NCBI GenBank assembly: GCA_937859855.1 | Contig: CALMAR010000396.1 | Location: 1-10,409 of the forward strand | From: an uncultured Kineosporia sp. | Lineage (GTDB): Bacteria > Actinomycetota > Actinomycetes > Actinomycetales > Kineosporiaceae | DNA length: 10,409 nucleotides | Reading direction: 5' to 3' | Shown: positions 1 to 6,200 of the stretch, one piece after another | How the letters are laid out: each line of letters begins with the position of its first letter | Position numbering within the stretch: position 1 is the first letter of the stretch | Notes under the pieces: model-generated | What the model saw: only the letters and a program-made list of their open reading frames with translations | What the model was told of the DNA's origin: nothing | The model's database searches: none | Made by a program: the position numbers and the translations under genes

Positions 1-397
1 GCCGGGCGGCCACCGGCGGCGCCAGCACGGTCGCGCCCCGGGCGGCCGCCCGCACGGCGTCCACCAGCTGGGCCCGGGGGGTGTCCTTGAGCAGGTAGCC
101 GCGAGCCCCGGCCTCGACCGCGCGCAGGATGTCGGCGTCGGTGTCGTAGGTGGTGAGCACGAGCACCTGGATGGCCGGATACGCGGCCACGATCTGTGCC
201 GTCGCGCCGGCGCCGTCCAGGCCGGGCATCCGCAGGTCCATCAGTACGACGTCCGGCCGCTGGACCCCGGCCTGCACCACGGCTTCCACCCCGTCGGCGG
301 CCTCGCCCGCCACCTCGATGTCGTCCTCCAGATCGAGCAGGCCGGTCAGGCCCATCCGTACCACCGGATGGTCGTCGGCGACCAGTACGCGGATCAT
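1..397 (-). CDS. NarL/LuxR-family response regulator, C-terminus cut by window edge
   Basis: This is the DNA-binding output partner of the adjacent histidine kinase. Reading leftwards from the ATG at 397 gives 132 open codons with no stop before the window edge. The protein begins MIRVLVADDHPVVRMGL and has a complete receiver domain: acidic pocket D8-D9, phosphoacceptor D54 (LMDLRMPG), switch T82-T83, and conserved K104 in GYLLKD. The family continues with a LuxR-type helix-turn-helix of about 65 residues, which would lie left of position 1 and is not seen here, so its class is inferred from the receiver type and the HisKA_3 partner. The start codon overlaps the kinase stop as ATGA (394-397). 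No good Shine-Dalgarno precedes it, which suggests translational coupling to the kinase. It probably activates its own transporter operon; that regulation is inferred. Confidence 0.93.
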   Translation of the reverse strand, partial: MIRVLVADDHPVVRMGLTGLLDLEDDIEVAGEAADGVEAVVQAGVQRPDVVLMDLRMPGLDGAGATAQIVAAYPAIQVLVLTTYDTDADILRAVEAGARGYLLKDTPRAQLVDAVRAAARGATVLAPPVAAR

Positions 398-1602
398 GAC
401 GGCAGATCGGCGGGCAGCCGGACCAGCACCCGGGTGCCGTGCCCCGGCGTGCTGGCCACGTCCACCGAGCCGCCCGCGTCGGACACCCGGTGCCGCATTC
501 CGGTCAGCCCGAACCCGGCCACTGAGGCCGCTCCGAAGCCCACGCCGTCATCGGTCACCTCGACCTGGGCATCATCGCCGGACAACCACACCCGGACCCG
601 CACCGACGTCGCCCGGGCGTGCCGCCGCACATTGGTCAGTGACTCCTGGACGGCGCGCAACAGCACAACCTCGCGATCACGGGACAGCCCGGTCAGCGCG
701 GCCCCGCCCGGCAGGTCCAGCGCGACGCTCAGGCCGGTCTCGGCGGCGAACCGATCGGTGAGCCGGGCGACGGCGTCCACCAGGGTGCTGCCCTCCAGGC
801 CCACCGGAGCGAACGCGGCGACCAGGGCCCGGGCCTCGGCCAGGTTCTCCCGGGCCACCTCCTCGATCGAGGTAAGCCGCTGGGCGGTCACCAATGGCGA
901 GCGGGACAGCTGGGCCTGCGCCGACTGAGCCAGCATGATCACGCTGGTGAACCCCTGAGCCAGGGTGTCATGGATTTCGCGGGCCATCCGCTCCCGCTCG
1001 GCCATAACTCCCTGGGCGTGGCGCTCGGCCCCCAGCTCAGATCGGGCCGCCTCCAGCTCGACGATCAGCTCGGCCCGTTCCCGGGACTGGTCGATGATCC
1101 GGGAGATCCACGTTCCGAAGCCGATGCTGAACACCAGGCTGATGACCATGATGGTGCCCAGCACCCACAGACTGTCCGCGGACCAGCCATTGGCCGCCCA
1201 CTGCCCCAGCATCGTCGCCAGCGCCAGCGCGCCACTGAGATAGGCACAGGTCCGGACGGCGCCGCCGAACAGCCATATTTGCGGGAAGAACACGGTCAGC
1301 AGCAGGGACGTGGACGGCTGGGCGGCGCAGGCCACTCCTGCGGCCACGATGACGATCATCAGATATCCGGCGTTGCCTGGGAAGCGGGTGCGCCCGGGGC
1401 CGGGCCGGATCACCAGATGGGCCGCCGCGATGACCGACAGGGCCGCGATAGTCACGGCCTTCCTCGCTGGGGAGACGTCGTTGAGCAGGAGCGTCAGTAC
1501 CAGGCCGAACGCCAGGAAGAACCAGAACAGCAGGGTCCACAGAGATCCCCGGTTCCACGCGTGCTGGGGGTCCTGCGCGGAGGCGCACGCTGGATCAGAC
1601 AT
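394..1602 (-). CDS. NarL-family sensor histidine kinase (HisKA_3)
   Basis: This is a 402-residue membrane sensor kinase that would phosphorylate the response regulator immediately downstream. Hydrophobic stretches at about residues 20-40, 48-65, 78-95, 98-116, 118-135 and 145-168 give an N-terminal multi-pass membrane region with little extracytoplasmic sequence, typical of kinases that sense within the membrane or through a partner transporter. A short coiled linker (171-200) leads to the dimerisation/phosphoacceptor helix REIHDTLAQGF with H211, the HisKA_3 signature. The ATP-binding domain follows, with N-box QESLTNVRRHA (319-329), DDGVGF (351-356) and GFGLTGM (363-369). All expected catalytic motifs are present and the length is normal. 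It starts 6 bases after the permease stop with only a weak ribosome site, and its stop overlaps the regulator start. The ligand is unknown. Confidence 0.95.
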   Translation of the reverse strand: MSDPACASAQDPQHAWNRGSLWTLLFWFFLAFGLVLTLLLNDVSPARKAVTIAALSVIAAAHLVIRPGPGRTRFPGNAGYLMIVIVAAGVACAAQPSTSLLLTVFFPQIWLFGGAVRTCAYLSGALALATMLGQWAANGWSADSLWVLGTIMVISLVFSIGFGTWISRIIDQSRERAELIVELEAARSELGAERHAQGVMAERERMAREIHDTLAQGFTSVIMLAQSAQAQLSRSPLVTAQRLTSIEEVARENLAEARALVAAFAPVGLEGSTLVDAVARLTDRFAAETGLSVALDLPGGAALTGLSRDREVVLLRAVQESLTNVRRHARATSVRVRVWLSGDDAQVEVTDDGVGFGAASVAGFGLTGMRHRVSDAGGSVDVASTPGHGTRVLVRLPADLPS

Positions 1603-1608
1603 GACCGC

Positions 1609-2430
1609 TCATCCCGCGTCCGCCCGCTGCCAGCGGAAGGTGCGCAGGCACAGGACGAGCCCGATCAGCGTCCATGCCGCCAGTATCAGCGCGGTCAGCC
1701 CGAGCTGCCAGGATCCGGCCGCTTCCTGTGCCGCGAATGACTGCGGCAGGAAGACCGAGCGCATGCCCTGGGCCAGCCACTTCAGCGGAAAGATCGAACC
1801 GATCGCCTGCATCCAGCCCGGCAGGTCGGTGAAGACGAAGAACACCCCAGAAACGAACTGGAGCACGATGACCACCGGGCTGACCACGGCCGGAGCACTC
1901 TTGGACGACCGGGCCAGCGACGAGTAAGCGATACCCACCACGGTTCCGGCCGCCGTCCCGAGCACGAATACCCAGGCGAATCGCACCCACAGCGCGGGGC
2001 TGGCGGGCAGGGACAGATTGAAAAAGAGCGCTCCGATGACCAGGAGCAGTGCGGCCTGCACCACGCTGGTGATCAGCACCAGCCCGACCTTGCCCAGGAA
2101 GAACGCGGCCGGCGGCAGCGGTGTGCCCTCCAGGCGCTTGAGCGTCCCGTCGTCCCGCTCGATCGCCAGGCTGATCGCCAAGGACTGGAAACTGGACAGC
2201 ATCACGCCTGAGGCGATCATTCCGGCCGTGAAGTACTGGGTGAACGAGACGCCAGGCGCGATGTCATCCCCGAACACCGACCCGAAGATGAACAACAGGA
2301 TCACCGGGAACGAGAAGGTGAAGATCACGGACTCGCGCTGGCGGAAGAACTGCTTGAGTTCGATCCTGGTCCGGGCCCAGGCCAGCGAACTGGTCGAGGG
2401 CAGGTGCAGCTGGGCTGTGACGGCGCTCAT
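1609..2430 (-). CDS. ABC-2 type transporter permease (DrrB-like)
   Basis: This 273-residue integral membrane protein is the channel half of an ABC exporter paired with the ATPase encoded directly upstream. It has a cytoplasmic N-terminus of about 33 residues and six likely membrane segments, at roughly 34-53, 65-90, 110-137, 150-170, 180-200 and 242-262. The loop IERDDGTLKRLEGTPLP (90-106) and the segment running through FVSGVFFVFTDLPGW to FPLKW (about 192-218) are typical of the ABC-2 permease family (DrrB, YfiN/LnrN and related drug or lipid exporters). The ATG overlaps the ATPase stop as ATGA (2427-2430), and a good GGGAG ribosome site lies at 2437-2441 on the minus strand. The substrate cannot be told from sequence; neighbours suggest an antibiotic or membrane-active compound. 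Confidence 0.95.
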   Translation of the reverse strand: MSAVTAQLHLPSTSSLAWARTRIELKQFFRQRESVIFTFSFPVILLFIFGSVFGDDIAPGVSFTQYFTAGMIASGVMLSSFQSLAISLAIERDDGTLKRLEGTPLPPAAFFLGKVGLVLITSVVQAALLLVIGALFFNLSLPASPALWVRFAWVFVLGTAAGTVVGIAYSSLARSSKSAPAVVSPVVIVLQFVSGVFFVFTDLPGWMQAIGSIFPLKWLAQGMRSVFLPQSFAAQEAAGSWQLGLTALILAAWTLIGLVLCLRTFRWQRADAG

Positions 2431-3296
2431 GACAGGCTCCCGGCGGACTGGTCGCTCTTGGTCTCGATCATGCTCAGGTAGATGTCTTCCAGGCTCGGCC
2501 GGACGACTTGCAGGCCGGGCACCTCGCCCCCGAAATGGGCGGACAGCTGCCCGACCAGTGCGGCCGGAGTGGGGGTGGCCTGCGCGCGCTCGGCTCCGTT
2601 GTCCAGCCAGCAGACCCGGGACTCCTGCAGCGATCGGCCGCCCAGCTGGTCCGGGGTGTTCACCTCCAGCAGCTCGCCGCCCGCGATCACCCCGACCCGG
2701 TCGGCCAGATGTTCGGCCTCGTCCAGGTAGTGCGTGGTCAGCAGGATGGTCGTTCCGCCAACGCGAAGGTCAGCGATCAGTTCCCAGAAGGCTCGGCGCG
2801 CCTGCGGGTCGAAGCCGGTGGTCGGCTCATCCAGGAACAGCAGTTGTGGGTCGCCGATGATGCCCAGGGCCACGTCCAGCCGCCGTCGCTGGCCGCCGGA
2901 CAGGCTCCGGGAACGGGCCGTGCGCTTCTCGTCCAGCCCGCAAGCCTTGATCACCTCGTCCGGGTCGCGTGGCTGGGGGTAGTACAGCGCGAAGTGGCGC
3001 ACCACCTCTTCGACACTCAGCTCGAGGTTCTCGTTGGAGCTCTGCGTGACGATGCCGATCTGAGCCCGCCAGGCCCGGCCCGCTGTCTGCGGGTCCTGGC
3101 CCAGCACGCTGATCCGCCCGCCGTCCCGATGCCGATACCCCTCGAGAATCTCCACGGTGGTGGTCTTGCCGGCCCCGTTCGGGCCGAGCAGGGCGAACAC
3201 CTCACCGTCGCGGATTTCAAGCGACAGGTTCCGGACGGCAGGCAGGTCGCCGTAACTCTTGGTCAGGCCGCTGATGCTGATCGCTGAGCTGGACAT
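2427..3296 (-). CDS. ABC transporter ATP-binding protein (DrrA-like)
   Basis: This 289-residue cytoplasmic ATPase drives the adjacent ABC-2 permease. Motifs occur in order: Walker A GPNGAGKT (38-45), Q-loop Q85 in GIVTQ, signature LSGGQ (132-136), Walker B LLFLDEP (152-158, catalytic E157) and H-loop H189 in TTHYLDEAE. The C-terminal extension (about 205-280, ending near RPSLEDIYLSMI) is characteristic of DrrA/CcmA-type exporters. I chose the ATG at 3296 because the homology begins there (ISISGLTKSYG). The reading frame stays open for another 120 codons upstream, but that stretch crosses the antisense of the tRNA-Trp gene and is not protein-like. The ribosome site is poor (CCAGGCTTGGGCC before ATG). 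It is the first gene of the four-gene minus-strand unit and is divergent from tRNA-Trp. Confidence 0.95.
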   Translation of the reverse strand: MSSSAISISGLTKSYGDLPAVRNLSLEIRDGEVFALLGPNGAGKTTTVEILEGYRHRDGGRISVLGQDPQTAGRAWRAQIGIVTQSSNENLELSVEEVVRHFALYYPQPRDPDEVIKACGLDEKRTARSRSLSGGQRRRLDVALGIIGDPQLLFLDEPTTGFDPQARRAFWELIADLRVGGTTILLTTHYLDEAEHLADRVGVIAGGELLEVNTPDQLGGRSLQESRVCWLDNGAERAQATPTPAALVGQLSAHFGGEVPGLQVVRPSLEDIYLSMIETKSDQSAGSLS

Positions 3297-3373
3297 GGCC
3301 CAAGCCTGGCGTTCATCACCGCGGCCAGCTACCACTGACCAGCTGATCTGGCCGGGGTAGCCGTCCACCGATC

Positions 3374-3403
3374 GTCGTACCCGGCACCGCCCGGTGCTGA
3401 CTA
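3374..3403 (-). promoter_or_regulatory. Possible promoter of the ABC/two-component operon
   Basis: On the minus strand, TAGTCA (3403-3398) is followed after 18 bases by TACGAC (3379-3374). The -35 half matches TTGACA at four of six positions; the -10 half is poor and lacks the final T. It would give a leader of about 70 bases before the ATG at 3296. The placement is weak on sequence alone. It is supported mainly by its position and by the perfect inverted repeat that fills the spacer. Confidence 0.25.
3384..3397. promoter_or_regulatory. Inverted repeat, candidate operator
   Basis: GCACCG-CC-CGGTGC is a perfect 6+2+6 inverted repeat in the divergent region between the ABC operon and tRNA-Trp, within the spacer of the candidate minus-strand promoter. 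Short palindromes in this position commonly bind dimeric regulators. The response regulator at the end of the operon is the obvious candidate, but this is inference. Confidence 0.4.
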
Positions 3404-3419
3404 CCATCGGCGCTACGTA

Positions 3420-3450
3420 TTCGACTGGGAGCAGGCCAGGTGCGTAGACT
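3420..3450 (+). promoter_or_regulatory. Possible promoter for tRNA-Trp/secE/nusG
   Basis: TTCGAC (3420-3425) and TAGACT (3445-3450) are separated by 19 bases. TAGACT fits the actinobacterial vegetative -10 pattern TAnnnT; the -35 is partial and the spacer slightly long. Transcription would begin near 3457, about 55 bases before the tRNA. A CATAAT at 3476-3481 is an alternative -10, but no -35 stands at the right distance. Confidence 0.35.
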
Positions 3451-3511
3451 CGGCCCTCGGGTGGTTGCGGACTGCCATAATCAGTGCTGCCGTCCGGCAA
3501 CAGCCGCCCGT

Positions 3512-3584
3512 AGGGCAGTGGCTCAATTGGCAGAGCACCGGTCTCCAAAACCGGCGGTTGAGAGTTCGAGTCTCTCCTGCCCTG
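3512..3584 (+). tRNA. tRNA-Trp (anticodon CCA)
   Basis: A complete 73-base cloverleaf can be read. The acceptor stem is AGGGCAG (3512-3518) with CTGCCCT (3577-3583), discriminator G3584. The D arm is GCTCAATTGGCAGAGC. The anticodon stem CCGGT/ACCGG closes loop CTCCAAA with anticodon CCA at 3545-3547. The T arm is GAGAG/CTCTC (3560-3564 with 3572-3576) around TTCGAGT. The CCA tail is not encoded; CGC follows. CCA identifies tryptophan. tRNA-Trp directly before secE-nusG is a familiar actinobacterial arrangement, and the 59-base gap to secE without an evident terminator suggests co-transcription and processing. Confidence 0.97.
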
Positions 3585-3643
3585 CGCGCACAGCATCGGC
3601 AGTATTGACCGGCACTGAGACGTCAGCTTCATAGGTGAGGGCA

Positions 3644-3877
3644 ATGGCCACGACATCAGCCACCAGGACCAGAACTCGCAGCGGAGGCCCGGGGCTCTTT
3701 CTGCGTCAGGTGGTGGCCGAGCTTCGCAAGGTGGTGCGGCCGACCCGCAACCAGCTGATCACTTACACCACCGTGGTGCTGGTGTTCGTGATGGCCGTGA
3801 TGGCATACGTATCGGTGCTGGACTACGGCTTCGGCAAGCTTGTGCTCTGGGCCTTCGGCGGGAACTCCGGCTCCTGA
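3644..3877 (+). CDS. secE: Preprotein translocase subunit SecE
   Basis: This 77-residue inner-membrane protein stabilises SecY in the SecYEG protein-export channel. It has a basic N-terminus (1-17), the amphipathic cytoplasmic helix [19 protein letters not shown] (19-37) that is the SecE hallmark, and one membrane segment at about 40-60, followed by [11 protein letters not shown]. The short single-membrane-span form is the usual one outside the enterobacteria. I chose the ATG at 3644 because AGGTGAGG (3633-3640) sits just ahead of it as a ribosome site; an in-frame GTG at 3635 lies inside that site. The Trp often found in the K-V-x-W-P motif is Arg here. It lies between tRNA-Trp and nusG, the conserved position. 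Confidence 0.95.
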   Translation: MATTSATRTRTRSGGPGLFLRQVVAELRKVVRPTRNQLITYTTVVLVFVMAVMAYVSVLDYGFGKLVLWAFGGNSGS

Positions 3878-3948
3878 GCCTGAGTGCCGGTCACCGGGCG
3901 CCTCGGCGATCCGGGCTGGCTAGACGAAAGGGAAGCAGGAACAACAGC

Positions 3949-4701
3949 GTGTCCGAAACAACTTCGCAGCATCCCTCTGATTACAGCGACGACCACGACC
4001 TGATCACCGAGGCCGCGGCTCACGACGACGCACCGCCGGAGCCGGACGACCCCATCGCGCAGGACGGCGGCGAAGCCGGTGACCTGGCTGCCGAGCCGGT
4101 GGACGACGAGCCAGTGGATCCGGTGGCCGAGTTCAAGGCGGCCCTGCGCCGGGCGCCCGGTGACTGGTTCGTGATCCACTCTTACGCCGGATACGAGAAT
4201 CGGGTGAAGGCCAACCTGGAGAACCGCACCTCCAGCCTGAACATGGAGGACTACATCTTTCAGGTGGAGGTCCCGATGGAGGACGTCACCGAGATCAAGA
4301 ATGGCCAGCGCAAGCAGGTCCGGCGGGTCCGGATCCCCGGCTATGTGCTGGTCCGGATGGATCTGACCGACGAATCCTGGGGTGCAGTCCGGCACACCCC
4401 CGGCGTCACCGGTTTCGTCGGGCACACTCACCAGCCAGTTCCGCTCAGCCTGGACGAGGTCTACTCGATGCTCGCCCCGGCCCTCCAGCCGGCTGAGGCC
4501 AAAGCTGCGGCCAAGGCCGAGATCAAGGTGATCGACTTCGAGGTCGGCGAGACCGTCACGGTGATGGAGGGCCCATTCGAGACCCTCCCCGCGACCATCT
4601 CGGAGATCAACGGCGACGCCCAGAAGCTCAAGGTGCTGGTTTCCATCTTCGGCCGGGAAACTCCGGTCGAGCTGTCGTTCAGCGACGTCGCCAAGATCTG
4701 A
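3949..4701 (+). CDS. nusG: Transcription termination/antitermination factor NusG
   Basis: NusG binds RNA polymerase at the clamp, adjusts pausing, and links transcription to Rho or to the ribosome. The 250-residue protein has an acidic, low-complexity N-terminal extension (about 1-65), then the NGN domain from [20 protein letters not shown] (71-90) through [10 protein letters not shown] (128-137) and TPGVTGFVG (150-158). An Ala/Lys linker (about 180-192) leads to the KOW domain (about 195-250) with [12 protein letters not shown]. Acidic extensions of this kind are common in actinobacterial NusG. The start is GTG at 3949, preceded by an AAGGGAAGCAGGA purine-rich ribosome site. It lies 71 bases after secE and 62 before rplK. 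Confidence 0.97.
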   Translation: MSETTSQHPSDYSDDHDLITEAAAHDDAPPEPDDPIAQDGGEAGDLAAEPVDDEPVDPVAEFKAALRRAPGDWFVIHSYAGYENRVKANLENRTSSLNMEDYIFQVEVPMEDVTEIKNGQRKQVRRVRIPGYVLVRMDLTDESWGAVRHTPGVTGFVGHTHQPVPLSLDEVYSMLAPALQPAEAKAAAKAEIKVIDFEVGETVTVMEGPFETLPATISEINGDAQKLKVLVSIFGRETPVELSFSDVAKI

Positions 4702-4709
4702 GAAGATCT
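4694..4709 (+). other. Small hairpin over the nusG stop codon
   Basis: AGATCT-GAGA-AGATCT forms a 6-bp stem closed by a GNRA-type loop (GAGA), with the nusG TGA (4699-4701) inside the structure. No T-run follows, so it is not an ordinary terminator. It might protect or pause at the gene end, or be chance. Confidence 0.4.
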
Positions 4710-4763
4710 CAACTGCCGGATCGCCGCGACCCGGTACAAAGCATCCAGAAGGAACAGTTCACC

Positions 4764-5198
4764 ATGCCCCCCAAGAGTAAGAGGGTTTCAGCTCTGATCA
4801 AGCTGCAGATCAAAGCTGGCCAGGCAACTCCAGCACCGCCGATCGGGCCGGCGCTGGGCCAGCACGGCGTCAACATCATGGAGTTCTGCAAGGCGTACAA
4901 CGCCCAGACCGAGTCGCAGCGTGGCAGCGTCATCCCGGTTGAGATCACGGTTTTCGAGGACCGATCCTTCACCTTCGTCACCAAGACTCCGCCCGCCGCT
5001 GAGCTGATCAAGAAGGCGGCCGGCGTGGACAAAGGGTCGGGCGAACCACAGAAGACCAAGGTTGGCCGGCTTACTTCGGCCCAGGTGCGCGAGATCGCGC
5101 AGCAGAAGCTCGAAGACCTGAACGCGAACGACCTGGACGCCGCCTCGAAGATCATTGCGGGTACTGCCCGTTCGATGGGCATCACCGTCGAGAGCTGA
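4764..5198 (+). CDS. rplK: 50S ribosomal protein L11
   Basis: L11 binds the GTPase-associated centre of 23S rRNA at the base of the stalk and is required for RelA-type sensing of uncharged tRNA. The 144-residue length is normal. The N-terminal domain contains [30 protein letters not shown] (12-41, described by position), including the Pro-rich segment where thiostrepton-class drugs and elongation factors act. The C-terminal rRNA-binding domain includes [19 protein letters not shown] (97-115) and GTARSMGI (133-140). AGAAGGAA (4747-4754) is a good ribosome site for the ATG at 4764. It is followed 94 bases later by rplA, its usual operon partner; in E. coli L1 represses this pair by binding the leader. 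Confidence 0.98.
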   Translation: MPPKSKRVSALIKLQIKAGQATPAPPIGPALGQHGVNIMEFCKAYNAQTESQRGSVIPVEITVFEDRSFTFVTKTPPAAELIKKAAGVDKGSGEPQKTKVGRLTSAQVREIAQQKLEDLNANDLDAASKIIAGTARSMGITVES

Positions 5199-5237
5199 CC
5201 AAGCAACATCCACAAGAATGAGCCAGCACAAGTGGCA

Positions 5238-5250
5238 GGGCGCAGCGCCC
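5238..5250 (+). other. Short GC hairpin in the rplK-rplA gap
   Basis: GGGCG-CAG-CGCCC forms a perfect 5-bp stem with a 3-base loop about 40 bases before the rplA start. No T-run follows. It may tune rplA translation or be incidental in this G+C-rich spacer. Confidence 0.35.
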
Positions 5251-5292
5251 GCCCGTCCAGACCACGACCTGGTGCTACCACAGGAGCGAAAG

Positions 5293-5997
5293 ATGAAGCG
5301 CAGCAAAGCTTATCGGGCCGCCGCGGAAAAGATCGACGAGACCCGGCTGTACACCCCGATGGAGGCCGTCAAGCTGGCCAAGGAGACGTCGACCACCAAG
5401 TACGCGGCCACGGTGGAAGTGGCGATGCGGCTGGGTGTCGATCCGCGCAAGGCCGACCAGATGGTCCGCGGCACGGTCAACCTGCCTAACGGTACGGGCA
5501 AGACCGCCCGGGTCCTGGTCTTCGCCACCGGCGACCGGGCTGCGGCGGCGGAGGCGGCCGGGGCCGAGTTCGTGGGCTCAGACGATCTGATCACCCGGAT
5601 CCAGGGCGGTTTTCTCGACTTCGACGCGGTGGTCGCCACTCCCGACCAGATGGGAAAGGTCGGGCGGCTGGGCAAGGTGCTCGGTCCCCGCGGGCTGATG
5701 CCGAACCCGAAGACCGGCACGGTGACCATGGACGTGGCCAAGGCGGTCGAGGAGATCAAAGGCGGCAAGATCGAATTTCGGGTGGACAAGCACGCGAATC
5801 TGCATTTCATCATCGGTAAGACCTCCTTCACCGATGAGCAGCTGGTGCAGAACTACGCCGCCGCCTTCGACGAGATCAACCGGCTGAAGCCGTCCGCAGC
5901 CAAGGGCCGGTACCTGAAGAAAGCCACCCTCACCACCACGATGGGTCCGGGTATTCCGGTGGATCCCAACCGCGGCCGGGAGCTCGAAGAGGGCTGA
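5293..5997 (+). CDS. rplA: 50S ribosomal protein L1
   Basis: L1 forms the L1 stalk that moves deacylated tRNA out of the E site, and in many bacteria it also represses its own operon. The protein has 234 residues, the family's usual size. The family signature [16 protein letters not shown] lies at 130-145, and the rRNA-binding surface around [21 protein letters not shown] (156-176, described by position) is intact. The ATG at 5293 is chosen because AGGAGCGAAAG stands immediately before it and homology begins at MKRSKAY. The frame is open further upstream to 5155, but that overlaps rplK and is not L1-like. Its stop at 5995-5997 runs directly into a 9-bp hairpin, after which the ribosomal cluster is interrupted by two signalling genes. 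Confidence 0.98.
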   Translation: MKRSKAYRAAAEKIDETRLYTPMEAVKLAKETSTTKYAATVEVAMRLGVDPRKADQMVRGTVNLPNGTGKTARVLVFATGDRAAAAEAAGAEFVGSDDLITRIQGGFLDFDAVVATPDQMGKVGRLGKVLGPRGLMPNPKTGTVTMDVAKAVEEIKGGKIEFRVDKHANLHFIIGKTSFTDEQLVQNYAAAFDEINRLKPSAAKGRYLKKATLTTTMGPGIPVDPNRGRELEEG

Positions 5998-6035
5998 GTG
6001 CCAGCGGCAGTTCAGCTGTTCGCCATCGCTGGCAC
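5998..6035 (+). terminator. Hairpin immediately after rplA; possible U-poor terminator or mRNA end signal
   Basis: GTGCCAGCG (5998-6006) pairs perfectly with CGCTGGCAC (6027-6035), a 9-bp stem with a 20-base loop that itself contains a small CAG/CTG pairing. The stem begins on the base after the rplA stop. No T-run follows, so a classical intrinsic terminator is not shown. U-poor hairpin terminators have been proposed in actinobacteria, and it could equally be a 3'-end stabiliser. Confidence 0.45.
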
Positions 6036-6063
6036 CCTGGCGTGGAACAGGCCCGGAAAGTGG

Positions 6064-6088
6064 CTGAGCCGGTCTGAGCCGGTCTGAG
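6064..6088. repeat. Short tandem repeat, 10-base unit, 2.5 copies
   Basis: CTGAGCCGGT occurs twice in tandem (6064-6083), followed by CTGAG (6084-6088). It lies in the rplA-to-phosphatase gap. A TAAAGT at 6118-6123 could be a -10 element for the phosphatase gene, but no convincing -35 stands at the right distance, so the repeat might be a regulator site or replication slippage. Confidence 0.7.
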
Positions 6089-6200
6089 ACGCTGCCGGCT
6101 GGCGATCACCGGCACGCTAAAGTGGACGCTCGGATCGAGCAGTTCGGCGCTTCGGGTCCCGGCATGACTCGTGGCGAGGGTGAAGCATCACGGAGGGTCT

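Noticed and set aside
150..1740. Several plus-strand open frames opposite the two-component genes
   Set aside because: They are antisense shadows; the minus-strand frames hold complete receiver and kinase motifs and show the expected gene overlaps.
3297..3656. Upstream extension of the ABC ATPase reading frame to a 409-residue protein
   Set aside because: It crosses the antisense strand of tRNA-Trp; the RRDSNSQPPVLETGALP-type stretch is a known false translation of a tRNA. ATPase homology begins at the ATG at 3296.
3887..3904. CCGGT-C-ACCGG palindrome between secE and nusG as an operator or terminator
   Set aside because: The stem would have at most four pairs once a loop is allowed, and there is no T-run or promoter next to it.
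3823..4431. 202-codon minus-strand frame opposite nusG
   Set aside because: No recognisable domain, and nusG on the other strand is unambiguous.
5155..5292. Extended N-terminus for L1
   Set aside because: It overlaps the end of rplK, is not L1-like, and the ATG at 5293 has its own strong ribosome site.
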